A DNA stretch of 64,000 nucleotides from Lepidurus packardi (taxonomy: Eukaryota; Arthropoda; Branchiopoda; Notostraca; Triopsidae), in the NCBI GenBank assembly GCA_023053545.1, contig JAKZAN010000006.1, forward strand, positions 9,332,351 through 9,396,350. The letters run 5' to 3'. Below are positions 41,761 through 53,340 of the stretch, one piece after another (position 1 is the stretch's first letter; every line of letters starts with the position of its first letter). A program made the translations under genes and the position numbers. The notes below the pieces were generated by a model. That model had not been told where the DNA came from, made no database searches, and worked only from the letters and a program-made list of their open reading frames with translations.

Positions 41761-44700
41761 CACGTAATTTTCATTCCCTATTGGATATCTTACAATGATA
41801 TGTGGGTCAGGCTAATTATATCCAACTAATAGCGCGTTCCATTTCGTGCACTGAGTTTTGGTTAATGTAACCTGGGTTTCTGCCCTGGAAACTGGCCGGA
41901 CGTCAGACCCTACCCTAGTGCGTCTCCATGTGGAACTCAGTGCAACTGTTGTTTATACCGTTTCAAGCATGGCCGTGTCTAACATTTGTTTTCAAGATCT
42001 TGTTAGAACGGAAAACGGGCAAATTGCCATGAGCGATGCATTATTTTATGCACAGTATTTTCTTATGGTAAGTGTTGTACTTAAGCTAGAAGTTATTGAA
42101 TTATCTTCGACATTACGACATAACTTACGAGGGAACGACTCGTAAGTCTCGGTTTAATTGAAGCAGATGAAGATAGTACTTCTCTTTCTACCAACGGAAA
42201 AGGGGAATGGGGCGATTCCGAAACTAGGTTGATAGTGATAAAGTAATGTTTATTTAACAACATAACCTCATCGTCTGAACACAAGTGTACCACAGGTACA
42301 AAATTCCTTACTTTGGGAACCGGGTTATTGCTTGAAACAAGTATAAGAATATATTGCTCCTCAAATTCGTCGTCGCTGCTCGAGCGGAACGATTCGTTAT
42401 TTAATAAAACCACAGGAAGAAGCTTCTGTTTGTCCGTTGCATTCATATTCGCGCCACTGGTGCATTGTTTTGCACTTTCCAGTGCGCATCCTGTCAGTGG
42501 AAGACGCTCCTTGCAGTTGCACGTGAACTAAACATCCCAGTGGGACACGATACTATACACTAAGGGCAAAAAATATTGCACCAATGCATCAAGTAGAACG
42601 CGCTATAAGGACACACGTCAATAGGCCTTTCACCTTTCGCAGTTCTCGAATTCCTGTTCTATATTTCGTGATCTAATCAGTATGAAGTAGCGGCGGCAAT
42701 GTAGGCGGTGAATACCCTTCGTGGATTTGTGGAAGCAACCGGCTTTACCTCGTATGAACGCATTTATGACTTGAGAGCAGATCTGGAAACCTATAGGCAA
42801 AAGAATGTTAGACAACGTTCAATCACTGACTATTTCTCGAAGAAGTAGAAAAATATGTTTTTACTTTGATTTATTTGCATGGCGTACGTGACAAGTTTTC
42901 TACAAGTTGCCCTTTCAATTTTTGCCTTCATGCAGCATGCAACTTATTTTCTTACCTACGCAAACGAGGCAAAATTGCGACTTTGCAAACTGGACTTTTA
43001 GATAAAAATTGAAACGGTCATGGATGGACTTTGTTTTCAAAGATTTCTTTCTGTTCTTGTCCAAAGCCGGACTGCCCTACCGTACAGTTTCCTCCCTTTA
43101 TACCACCATAATAGTACAAGGCCTTGACAATCTTCACCCTGACAAACTATCCCTGACAAATTAACCCTGACCAACATCCGCATGACTCTCCGTTGGCAAT
43201 TTGCCTACATCGTTACACTCGGCCCTTCCTGACTTTCCACTCGTCCCCGAGTAGACATTTTATAAAAACAATTTTAGGGTGCCCAACAAAATGATTCTCC
43301 ACGACTCCGGGAAACTGGGCCATACGCGTACAACTCCATGACTGACGACTCCTGACCTCTTCCCATGCATTATCCCTCTAGTCTCTTCCTCGGGTCACGA
43401 CTTATCCAATGGACGGCGTTCAAATATCGCGTCGGTGGTCGTCTCCCCTTCGGAAAATGATGACAAGGAAAGTTTCCGGGCTCGGTAAGGCAGGACTGCT
43501 GATTGGGTTCCGTGAATGGTGTTCTCCGCGAGAGAATTCGGACATGCCCTCTCACTGTTCGTAGGATCCGTCTTGATCATGGACTCCTTCGAACTTCTGG
43601 TTTTGCTGTTTCGACTTTTTTTTAACAGCGTGCCCTGTACATGATTTATTGTATTCCAAAGAAAAATTTCATGCAAATTGAGCATATTATGAAGTATTGT
43701 TGATCATATATTACAAAGTTATCCTGCTTGTCGTTTTATACGCTGAAGGTATGCACGAACCGCCCGCCCTGGAAGTGAGTCCCCTGTTATGTAAGGTTTC
43801 TACCTGCCCAATACTTGTGGCGTTTTCCAGTGGAAGCACTGGAGCACTCGCAAACCTTTCTTGGCTTCGCGGATTGTGTTCCACTGGTCAAGTTTGGAGA
43901 CCAGAGCGACCGAGAGCGTTTGTTCCAGTGAAAAGGCGCTCGGCAAGCTAGCTAGTAGCAATTCGCGCGCGCTTTTAGCTGTCCGCCCTACAACCAGTGT
44001 TTCGTATCTCTTTTTTAGCCGGATCACAGATCCTTTCCGATGATTTGAGATCTCTGCAGAGCCTATCCGATCAAATCCTGCAAATCGGAAAAATAGATAT
44101 GATCTAGAAAGATCTCAATCCGATCCTTTTCTAAAAAGAAATTACCCAACTAAAAAATTCCTTAGAATACGCTTATAATAATACAACTGTATATAAAATA
44201 ACTGAAATCCTGTAGTATAACTTACACAAAGAGCAAGGTAGCTCGAAGCCCTGTAAAAAGTAATCAGGTCGTTTTTTCTAAATTTCTTTGATCATTTATT
44301 TTTCTTTGACTGGGTTCAAGCAAACAACATTCACAAACAAGTGATCATTAAGTACTGCAACTCTGGTTTCAACATTGGGAAGTTTTTCATAAACCTACAC
44401 TGTTGCAATTGGTTAAGCCAAACGACATTCACAACCAAGTGATCATTCATTATTAAGATAATCACAGCTCTTGAACAGGATTGAGTGATATCATGAGATT
44501 TTACGAAATCAGGTCCAAAACTTTTTTAAGCCTTAACTTTTTAAGGTGATTCGTTAGATCCTGAGTGCGGGGATTCTTAGAGGAAAATCAAAATCACTTC
44601 AGGGTCACCAACTGGCCTGAATCGATCGATAAATTTCCCGAAAAAAGTCGATCGATCCCTGCATATTTCTACACGCCGCCGATCCGATCGACCGGTATGT

Positions 44701-47063
44701 GTTTCAAAAAGATCCAAAGCACTGCTACAACGACCAGCAACAGAGCCAGAGCAAATATTTTGGCGAGCGAAATACAAACGAAGGAAGCAGTCATGGTTCT
44801 TTCTGAACCGCACATTTTGTTTTTAATGGAATCTTCTTCATCAAGTGACGATGAAACTTCGGAATTGGGGCATGGTGCAAATTCCGGCAAATTCGAATTT
44901 GGGGAATTGTGTAAATTTTTTCAAAAGTAATTATTGATATTGTAGCATGGGGTGATTGTTTTCGGCCTGTATTCTTCTAGTGTTCGAGCTACTGTATCAT
45001 CCATTTTCACTGTTTATGCCCTACAGTTTAAGTCTTGACCGGTCAACGTTGACAGAACTTAACGTGATCCGACACACCATTCATATTTATAATCATATCA
45101 ATCTTGGCACGCAACAATATTTTTAATACGTAAAACTAGTAAACTGATATCCAAGCTCGTAACTTGGCACCTTGGTGTACTGTCGCAAGTCTAAATCCTG
45201 TATTTCCTTAACTGTCCAAAACTGGACTGCCTTTTCTTTACATTTGCTTGTCTTTTTATACCACTTGGCGACCTTTAAACCACTCTAACTGCCCCTTCCC
45301 TTTTGTCTTTGCCTAACTAACTACTGAATTGCCTCTCCCCTTGACCTTTTATCCCCCTTGACTAGCTCGGCCTGTCGCCCTCTCCGCTATCAGCTTGCCA
45401 TACCACGACGAGTCCCCAAAGACGACGCTTCGAGAAAGCAGCCAAGGAGCCGGGGGAGCAACAAGGTTGAAAACGGATACGGAATGAAGTAGTACGTAAC
45501 ACAGTACGTAGTTACACGTTTAGCTGTTCAGTTAGAAAGTTATACATAAGGCTATACACAAAAATTTTAGCCGACTTATAATCAGGGGTGTACAAAGTTA
45601 TGTGCGTTGCGAACTTTGATAATATCATGATATAGCTTATAGCAAATATAGAAATCTTATTCAAATGTACGCCATGTTTATCAATACTTTCATATTAGCT
45701 CACTTAATTTGTTTATCAGATCTATTAAAATCAGGAACAAATTAAAACTTAAGAACAACATCATCTGAATATCAAAACAATCTGAAATAAGTTATAGCTC
45801 AAATGAGGTTACAATTTACAGTTACAGTTCAATTGACGATTTAAATACTTTAGCGTTTTAGATTAGTATTGTCAATTGTATATTGTTTTCATATCAATTT
45901 GTTTAGTAACTAAAATTTTCTTGTCCTATTTAATATGCAATTAGCTAAATCCTTAGATATACTCATATCATAACATCATTTGAAAGCCGACTTGAGCTAC
46001 ACGTAAGTAACCAAGTACATTTCTTTAAAATGTTTAGCAAACTTATTCTTAATAAGCCTAATTGATAACTAGCCCTTATAACTGGTCCTTATAACTTATA
46101 TAATTAATTAGCAAACGTATACCCATCCTAGCTTTGTTTCCGTTTTGTTCGAATTTTTTCGATTTAATTCGTTCTCAAAATCTATTTTACCTTAATCAAG
46201 TTATCCCATTATTGTGACAAGTTAATTACAGAATCGAGTTAAGTACAATACTATGTAAAGGATTCCTTGAAGACATTATATAGTTCTAGTATTTACATTC
46301 TCGAATTACTTAAACACAACTAAATAGTTATAAAAAACTGCCTTAATGTCTGGTTTAGAATTTATAAAGCTGGCTTCTTTCGCAAAGAATACCGCTGAAC
46401 TACTATCCATGAGGTTTAATAGTTTGAAACGACATTAGCAAAACGCACTATGAAACCGTTCAAATACTATCACAATGCGTTAGTAGGCCACAATATGGTA
46501 CGTAACAATACGTGATCGCAAAAATGAGGGTAAAATGTAACCCCGATTGGGTAGGGTCGATGAACCTTCGCAGCTGTTGTTGACGTTTTCAAGTGATACG
46601 ACCCTTCCGAGTTTTCACCCTGCTCTCCACCCTCCACGTACCGAGTTACCCCATATTCCTATTTCCCTTTCTCCCTTGTATAGTTGAGCAGTTTAGCTTG
46701 AACGGATGTTGAGGAGACAAAATAATCTTAGCCGTCAACCAACCTTGGACAACTTCAAAGGTTCTCGCAAACACTGTCGTAAACGGTACACATTTATTGC
46801 CAAGCATGGCGAACAATGAATACAGAAATACAAATACTATGCAAACTTCCTTTCCTATTCCATGGTAAAATGGAGCATATATACCCCAAGTTAATCGGAA
46901 TATATCATATGAATATCTGTGATCACAACCATGGTCTCCCCCGTTTATATAAAATATTCACTCCCATGGGGAGCATGGATATAAATCACAAATAACTACT
47001 AACTGCGAGGCATATATACCCAACGTGTTAAAAATGCTTTTTTTTCTCAAACGAATCATTTAC
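41761..47063. other. Repeat-rich spacer without a convincing gene
   Basis: A 5.3-kb stretch. Weak signals: a minus-strand frame at 42093-42446 with an acidic SSSDDEFEE start and KVRNFVPVV, which may be the N-terminus of a PIF/Harbinger-type transposase; a plus-strand frame at 44565-44930 with a similar SSSSSDDE run; a GTCCAAA(G/A)C(C/T)GGACTGCC motif at 43060 and 45219 that also occurs, more diverged, at 2421; and a direct repeat of ACATTCACAA(A/C)CAAGTGATCATT (44327 and 44427). 45500-46500 is AT-rich with no structure I can name. Confidence 0.35.
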
Positions 47064-47069
47064 TTTATT
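47064..47069 (-). terminator. Polyadenylation signal overlapping the second stop of the Ser-rich gene
   Basis: AATAAA on the minus strand shares bases with the TAA at 47065-47067. The 3' end therefore falls just past the extended frame, leaving almost no untranslated sequence if the extension is used. Confidence 0.5.
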
Positions 47070-47911
47070 CAGAAGATGAGCTGTAAAAAGTATCAGATCC
47101 CTTTAAATCTTCATCGACTTGCCATTGTAAATCCGTGGCCGGCAGCGTAAAACTTACCGATCGAAACCTTCTGGAACGCGTTTGCTGTGATTGAGTGTCA
47201 AGTCCTGTGCTTGGACTAGAATTATACCTAGCACTTTTAACTCTGCCAAGCACATTCTGCTTTGCTTCTCCACCACAGCTTCTTGACGCTGACCGGCCCA
47301 CCGTATCTCATGGACCGAGACATGGTTCGCAAGCGTCGGACTGCGTCACCACAGGCGGATTTGGCGCATCGTCACTGGGGTCCAGCTTTAGCTTACGACG
47401 CAAGCGGTTAATGAGGCGGGTATGGAACTTCACCAAGGAATTCTGCGTTCCAGTAGCTTTAGGCGGCGATGTCCCTTCAGAAGGGGGCAAGGACAATGAT
47501 GCATTTCTGCTGGGCGACGAAGGTAAAGAAACTCTTGATAAACGAGCAGAATTCGACGATGCCATACGAAGCTGGTGATTACGATGCGTAGCTGACCATT
47601 GCAAACCTCCTGATCCATAACGACGCGGACTGGTTGTACTTCGAGGTCCAAGATTCAGGGTAAGGTCGCTTTGTGGAGAACTAGATAAACTCGCACCATC
47701 AGATTTGCTCTCAGATACCTAGAAAACGCAGTCAGAATCTTCATTAGCCAGGAAATAAAACGGCAATTGTGGCACTGTTCTAACTACTGGATAAACTAAC
47801 TTATGTTTGCCTTACTGGACGTGTGCGACGACACTGCGAACTTTTACTAGAAGAGTGAGGACCACGATGGATTTCCCAATTATTCCGAACAACAGGCATC
47901 ATGAACGCCAT
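47065..47911 (-). CDS. Ser/Arg-rich protein of unknown family with an in-frame UGA
   Basis: Exon 1 is 47816-47911 (MAFMMPVVRNNWEIHRGPHS...), joined in phase to 47718 and running to a TGA at 47308-47310, giving 168 residues. The same frame stays open for 80 more codons after the TGA and ends TFYSSSSE at a TAA (47065-47067) that overlaps AATAAA on the minus strand. The protein is low-complexity, rich in S, R and P, with one helical basic patch (FHTRLINRLRRKLKL). No domain is recognised. A leader exon upstream is likely because an acceptor-like TTTTAG lies at about 48002. Either the coding region ends at the first stop, or the stop is read through to give about 249 residues. It is tail to head with C1D, about 0.6 kb apart. 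Confidence 0.6.
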
Positions 47912-48539
47912 GATTCGCAGGGATTAGTAGGAAAACTTTATTCTAGTTGAAACTGCTGTTTCCCTTAGATTGAGCTTGTTGCTTGCTGGGTTTTCTTCTC
48001 TAAAATAGAGAAATGAAAAAGACAAAGGTTGCTTAGAGAAAGCTTTTTGCGGAACAACAAACAACACAAATTATAATAGCGTTGCACTATTCCAGCACTT
48101 AAATTTTCTTTTCAGGAATTATATACATCCGCGGAGCGCGAGAGCAATAAATACTACCTACCTTCTAGAAGCCCAAGAAACATCTATTGATCCACTCGAG
48201 TACAGTAAGTCTACTGCCACGGTCTCACCGTCAGAATAGGGTGTCTAGCAAGTTCACAAGAGTGCGCCGGATTGGTGCAAATAGAAGTCGGCGTATGTGC
48301 TACAGGACATGAAGAGTACAATTCTTAGGTGCTTGAAGCTATATCTACTTGAGCGGGAAACTACACAGGGTCTTTTTCCTTTTGCATTCATTAATATGCG
48401 TCACTTTCCAAGAAATCGACAATAATTCGTAACACAACAACACGAAAAGGGAGAGCTTGTATTTCAAACGCCATTAACTCAGTGCTGGACGTCATCATTC
48501 AGGAAGCACATTGTGAAACCACTTCCGAATTGCGCAATC
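47912..48539. other. Spacer between C1D and the Ser-rich gene
   Basis: Should contain the C1D 3' untranslated region and the promoter and leader of the Ser-rich gene. No other frame or RNA gene was seen. Confidence 0.35.
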
Positions 48540-49357
48540 TTAGGTTTTCACGTCCCCCCGATGTTTTTTCAAAAGTGGTTCGCGAACCACTACGTCGCTG
48601 TCTACGTCATCATCATCCGACGACTTAATGTCTATAACGGTACTTGTTTCTCGACTGGTTTCAGCGTTGGTGACTAGCTCTGGCTTAGATTTCTGTTCTT
48701 TGCCGTTTTTTTCTTCGCTGGCGTCATTTACATTAGGCAATTTTTCTTGATTCCCAGGCGGCTTTGATTGTACTTTGGAATTGTCTAATTCAAAGAGACC
48801 ACTCCGAATAAAGCGTCCTGCAGTGGATATGTTTAGTCGCGGGGCTTTAGCTCGATCTTCTAGTTCTTTCACTTTGGCCATTCCTTGTTTGATAAGGTCC
48901 AACTGTTGCTTTATGCCATGGTTTTTGGCGCTGACACCTTTTGTGCGTAGATAGACTAAACAAATAGAGATTGATTTTACTAGGATTAGAAACTGGATTC
49001 CAATTTAAAGATGTGATTAATGTAACATACACAAAGCTTTTGAAAATGCTTACCCCAATATAAAGAACTGACGGAGTATAGACAGGTGAGATGATACTTC
49101 GCTTCCTCCAAGCCATTCATCTAAAATTAAATAATAATACATATTAAAGAGTTATTAATAAATGGCTGCTTTTACTTAGTATTAAATCGGAAAGATATAT
49201 TTACCGTGCTGACAGTATCATTGCAAGGTTTTGCAAGGATTTTGTCAATATGTTTAGTAACATTTTCTATTGAGCAATGGAGGTTTTTCACTGTTTCTGT
49301 AAATTGCAGGGGGAATTTTGCGGGGTCAGCCAAATGTGCGTGATCCAATTCTGCCAT
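48540..49357 (-). CDS. C1D: Nuclear exosome cofactor C1D (Rrp47/Lrp1)
   Basis: Three exons, 49205-49357, 49054-49120 and 48540-48955, join in phase to 211 residues. The Sas10/Utp3/C1D domain covers about residues 10-110: an N-terminal helix (FTETVKNLHCSIENVTKHID), then EEAKYHLTCLYSVSSLYWVY, and LRTKGVSAKNHGIKQQLDLI, matching human C1D [30 protein letters not shown] matches RFVKNALWE. C1D binds the exosome nuclease Rrp6 and Mtr4 in 3' processing of rRNA and snoRNA, and binds nucleic acid through basic C-terminal residues. The C-terminal 80 residues are acidic/Ser-rich (SSDDDDVDSDVVV), longer than in mammals (141 residues in all), with a basic end LLKKHRGDVKT. Confidence 0.93.
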
Positions 49358-50843
49358 TTTTATATTTTTATGTGATTCACAACATGGAAACAGCTATTCA
49401 AGGTGAGAGCTATGCAGAGCTTTCAATGCAAAAAAATACATCCATAGGTGGCGTTTATGTTGATTTGGTTTTCGAGCAATCGGGTGGGAAAATCGGGCCC
49501 CAAGAAATAAGCGGAACAAGTTTAACCACCAATATATATTAATTCATTCACAATTTATGAATGGGAATAATGCATATTTGTGTAGCATTTGTAGCAAGAT
49601 TTAAACATACAAATCTAACCTAATTTTAGGAAAATTCAAGAAAACAACTAACATCAAGAGAAAGATATACAAAAGTTAGCAAGCGACAACAGCGATTAGG
49701 ATTACATGTATACGATAATTAAATCGTCATACGACAGGCAAATATTTGTATTCGCAATATGGGCAACCCGCGAAATTTCCCCCACACCTCGCGATCTCAT
49801 TATAATAAATGTAAAGTTAAAGCAAAACTACAGTATAAAAGAAAAACTGTATCGCCCAGGATTTACTAGTAATTTTACAATGAAATATTGTGTTACCGTT
49901 CTGCCAATAAGTAATTGCAAATTAAATTTTTTTACAGTGCATGATATATATCGTGTATGTTTTTCAGCTTATAACAAAATCTTACAACACGAACTTCATT
50001 TGATTAACTGTGTAATTAGAATTACAAATAGCTACAGTTAATCTGGATTGGTGGGTTACATTTCCTGTTTACGGTTTCGCAATGTACATGGGGTGAATGA
50101 CACCTTTAGTACCCAAGAGTCCTACAGCTATGCCTATATCTTTTTACTCCAAATCCTAAGTATGTCATCCCCGACTATACGAACCCCTCGTAATTTACAT
50201 GGGAGTTGAACCGGCCGCGAAGTAGAATAAACCGAGATCTCACCCCTTCGGAACATTCTTGTATGCAACGAAACAAAGTAGTACCAAAATTTTCTTTTAA
50301 AAGAATTAAAGAAGTAGTAATTCATTCAAAATGTAGGATGCTAGACTAAACTCAATCTGCTAGAATGGTAAGGTAAACTTCATTCAAAAGAGTCTGTGAA
50401 ACTCTTCCATGAAGCTGCCTTATTTAATTTTTTTTTCGTTTAAACATGCAAATAAATAGTAAAATTATTAGCTAATTAGAACATAAAAAGTATTTAAAAA
50501 ATATTAATATTTAAAAAATATATTAAACATAAAAAGTATTAAAAATCCTTACTCGGCCCATTTTCTGCCATAATGTTTAAAACCCCCCTAATTTCAACAA
50601 GGTTGGACGACTGGTTAGAATGACCGGAGGACGTTTGAAAGTTATGGAGAAAGTCTCTTCATCCGGCCACTATGAATGAGTACTTCGTTGACTCTTGCTT
50701 CTTATACCTAATAATATCTTTAATTAACTGAACACTCAGAAGTACATTTTTTAGATTCTTACTTACTTGATTTCGCTTCGTGCTTAACAAAAAAGCAACT
50801 TTACACTTTATTGATCATGGTTTATAATATTTGACATAATATC
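49358..50843. other. AT-rich spacer, no gene recognised
   Basis: Lies upstream of C1D. A 111-codon frame at 49706-50041 has a composition typical of random AT-rich sequence (many K, N, I, Y) and no motif. No RNA gene was seen. Confidence 0.35.
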
Positions 50844-50935
50844 TAGGTTTATACAATAGGATAACATGGGTACCTTCCAACGTAAAGGTTTTGGACTGAC
50901 TTTCTTGGTCCCCAAGTGGGGGGAGAGTGGGGCTT
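50844..50935. repeat. Dispersed LTR-like repeat, partial copy 3
   Basis: Matches the first 90 bp of the repeats at 14684 and 31556, including GGATAACATGGGTACCTTCC. It lies just downstream of the BEL/Pao fossil in that element's own sense, where a terminal repeat is expected. Confidence 0.45.
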
Positions 50936-51038
50936 GTTCGGCCATGGTACCCCCGGACAGTCGAGTTATCCAGCGACACACAGTAGGAATTTTCGTAACA
51001 AAAATCCTAGAACAACTTGTCATATCAGCGTTCAGAAG

Positions 51039-51162
51039 TTCCAGTTATTCACAGGTTCATGGTGGTTCCAGTTATTCACAGCATTCGTCCGTCAGTAACG
51101 TCCGTAACGGCCATGGTGGTTCCAGTTATTCACAGCATTCATCATAGAATGCTGTGAATAAC
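51039..51162. repeat. Short direct and inverted minisatellite
   Basis: GGTTCCAGTTATTCACAG occurs as two full direct copies after a partial one, and then once inverted (GCTGTGAATAACTGGAAC at 51141-51158), so the last pair can form a hairpin of over 20 bp. It is adjacent to the retroelement fossil. Confidence 0.65.
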
Positions 51163-51186
51163 TGGAACGTCCGTAACTTCCAGACG

Positions 51187-52312
51187 TTACAATCGCTGGA
51201 TCGGCCTTGTCAATTCACTCGCGGCGGTCTTCACAGTAGCAGCTCGAATTCTTCCATCGCATCCCGGTCGAGTCCTGACGAAGCGTCCAAGCTTCCATCG
51301 TAAACGGGGTGTGTTGTCCTCGCTGATCAGGACCACTTCGCCTTCTTTCAGAGGAGTTGAGGTACTCCCCGCATGGCGGTACTGTTGAAGCTCCGTTAAG
51401 TACTCTTTGTTCCATCGCATCCAAAAGTGTTATAGAATAGTAGCGTAGTACGTCCTTCTGCGGTTTAACTCATCTTGCGTTCCTTGAAATGGACCTTTGT
51501 TGTTAGATTTTGGTGTAGGAAGAGCTGTTATTCTTTGACCCATCAAGAAATGACTTGTAGTCAATGGAAGCGGCTCTGCTGGGCCGTCTAAGAAGTACGT
51601 CAGAAGTACATAAGAAGTACGTCAGGCTTCTGGAATTGACGACATATCCAACTTCGCAAAGAATGGTCTCGATCTCATCGTAGCTAAGGCATGCAAGTCC
51701 GAGGGTGTTCCGTAAAGAGATTTTGATGCTTCGGACTAACCGTTGCTAGAATCCGCCCCACCAGGGGGACCGTTCTGCAAGCAATTTCCAAGTAATCTTA
51801 CGAATTGCGAATCAATCTTGGACTTCCTTCGATGAAAGATGATACATGAGTTGTTATAATTCCTTGTTCGCCTTCTTAAACGTGGTCGCGTTGTCGGGAG
51901 TAAATTATTTGAGAAATTCCTCGTCGGGCTATGAATCGCCGGAATGCTAGGAGAAACTTGGACATTGACAAATCTGTGGTAAGTTCCAGATGGATGGCTC
52001 TTGTGGTGACGCAGGTGAATAGCAGAACGTAGAGTTTGGAGCTGGTCTGAGGACTTTTCAAATACACCGATCCGAAATAGTCAACACCGCATGTCTGAAA
52101 CGGAGGGGTCTCCACGATTCTATCCCCTTGGCAAGGGAGCTACCTCTTCATGGACTGGTCGTGCATGGTACCTTCGGCAAACAACACACGATCGCATGAC
52201 CTTCTTAACCGTCTGCCGTCCCTTTGGGATCCAAAAACATTCGCAGAATTCAGCCAACGTGTCTTGAACGCCAGCATGCAGTAGTCTTCGGTGTGTCTCT
52301 TCGATGAGGAGG
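51187..52312 (-). mobile_element. BEL/Pao LTR retrotransposon fossil, integrase part only
   Basis: Read on the minus strand, the order is: an integrase zinc-binding region (RRLLHAGVQDTLAEF, about 52230-52310), the integrase core (DYFGSVYLK and TTRAIHLELTTDLS, about 51890-52100), and the C-terminal integrase region typical of BEL/Pao (LKEGEVVLI and PRLRWKLGRF, about 51270-51340). No gag, protease or reverse transcriptase part is present. It is broken in several places and is clearly a fossil. One end abuts a truncated P-element transposase through a 22-bp inverted repeat. The other leads into LTR-like sequence. Confidence 0.85.
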
Positions 52313-52362
52313 TTTTGTCCTTTGATGAGATGTCTTTAATGACATCTCATCAAAGGACAAAA
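52313..52362. repeat. Perfect 22-bp inverted repeat at the BEL/Pao and P-element junction
   Basis: TTTTGTCCTTTGATGAGATG plus TC, a six-base loop, then the exact complement. One arm is the conserved FDEM-coding part of the P-element transposase. The other arm fuses to the BEL/Pao integrase region. This looks like a small inverted duplication made when the two were joined. Confidence 0.8.
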
Positions 52363-53329
52363 AAATACATGCGTTCAAAAAGGGAAAAGAGTTAATTTTC
52401 ACCTTTAAAAGCTTAAAGACAATTTCGCTAAAACCTGGCCTTATATTAACGCGGAACATATACTTTCTTAATAGTGAAGTGGAGGGCAAAACAAACATGT
52501 TCCTCCACTGGTTATAAGCTCTTCGACTAAATAAATAATAGCCAATTGCGTTTGATATCTCGGTTACTAAATATCGGCGCCTCCTAGAAACGTTTAACGC
52601 GTTACGAACAGTACACGCAACGAGATTAAAAGCTGGTGGAGTTAAATAAGTTGACAAAAAAGCATTGATTGATTTCATTGACAAAAGATTGCAACAATGG
52701 ATAAAGGGACGGAGATCTTCTGTTCTATGTTTTTCTTCACTTAGTTTTCTCATTTGGTTTTAAGAGAACTTACTTGCTTTTGCGCGTTTTGTAACTTGCT
52801 GTAAACTAATTTTGAAGCTGAACGGTTTTTCTTTAGCTGTACTCTTAATGTTGATACTAACTTTTCGGCATTCTTAAGTTTTTTGGAAACAGCAGCGCAA
52901 TCGGTACGCAAACAAGATGCCTGATCGTGAGTTAAGGTAGGGATGAAAACCGTCAAAATCGACAGTCTCGGGGTGAATGTCCGAAATATTATGAATTTCT
53001 GGGGAAGCTGGGGTAAGAGACGCTTCTATAGAAGTCTGTTTTTGAACGTAGTTGTACTCAGGAGAAATTGATGTCGAAGCTAACTGGGCTGTAAAGCGAC
53101 CTTCGGGTGGTTCGCAAACAGGAATAAATGGATTTCGATAGCAAGCAGATGGCTTAAAACTTCGAAAATGCTCTGAGAATATGCGTACACCGTGTTTTGG
53201 TAAAACTAGTCTCTCTTTATTAATAACCTTTAACCATAACTCTGAACAATTGACATTAGGAATATGAAAAAACTTTGTTCCTGCTGGTTTTCTATAGGAA
53301 GCCTTCTTACAAAAAGGAACACAACACAA
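52340..53329 (-). pseudogene. Truncated THAP/P-element (THAP9-like) transposase
   Basis: The N-terminus is a THAP zinc finger: CCVPFCKKASYRKPAGTKFF, a central W in ELWLKV, and FSEHF, fitting the C2CH pattern. A Lys-rich coiled coil follows (VSKKLKNAEKLVSTLRVQL, about 52760-52930), then the P-element transposase start: FHPYLNS..., YLTPPAFNLVACTVRNAL, SRRAYNQWRNMFVLPSTSLL and SFDEMSLK, the first part of the RNase-H-like fold. The three parts lie in different frames near 52950 and 52750, which needs either short introns or frameshifts; a GTAAGT at about 52775 could be a donor. Everything after FDEM is lost where the BEL/Pao fossil begins, so no catalytic core remains. P-superfamily DNA transposon, dead. 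Confidence 0.75.
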
Positions 53330-53340
53330 TACTATTAAAA

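Noticed and set aside
49706-50041. 111-codon frame upstream of C1D
   Set aside because: Composition (K, N, I, Y, S) is what AT-rich random sequence gives. No motif, and no acceptor or donor in a fitting phase.
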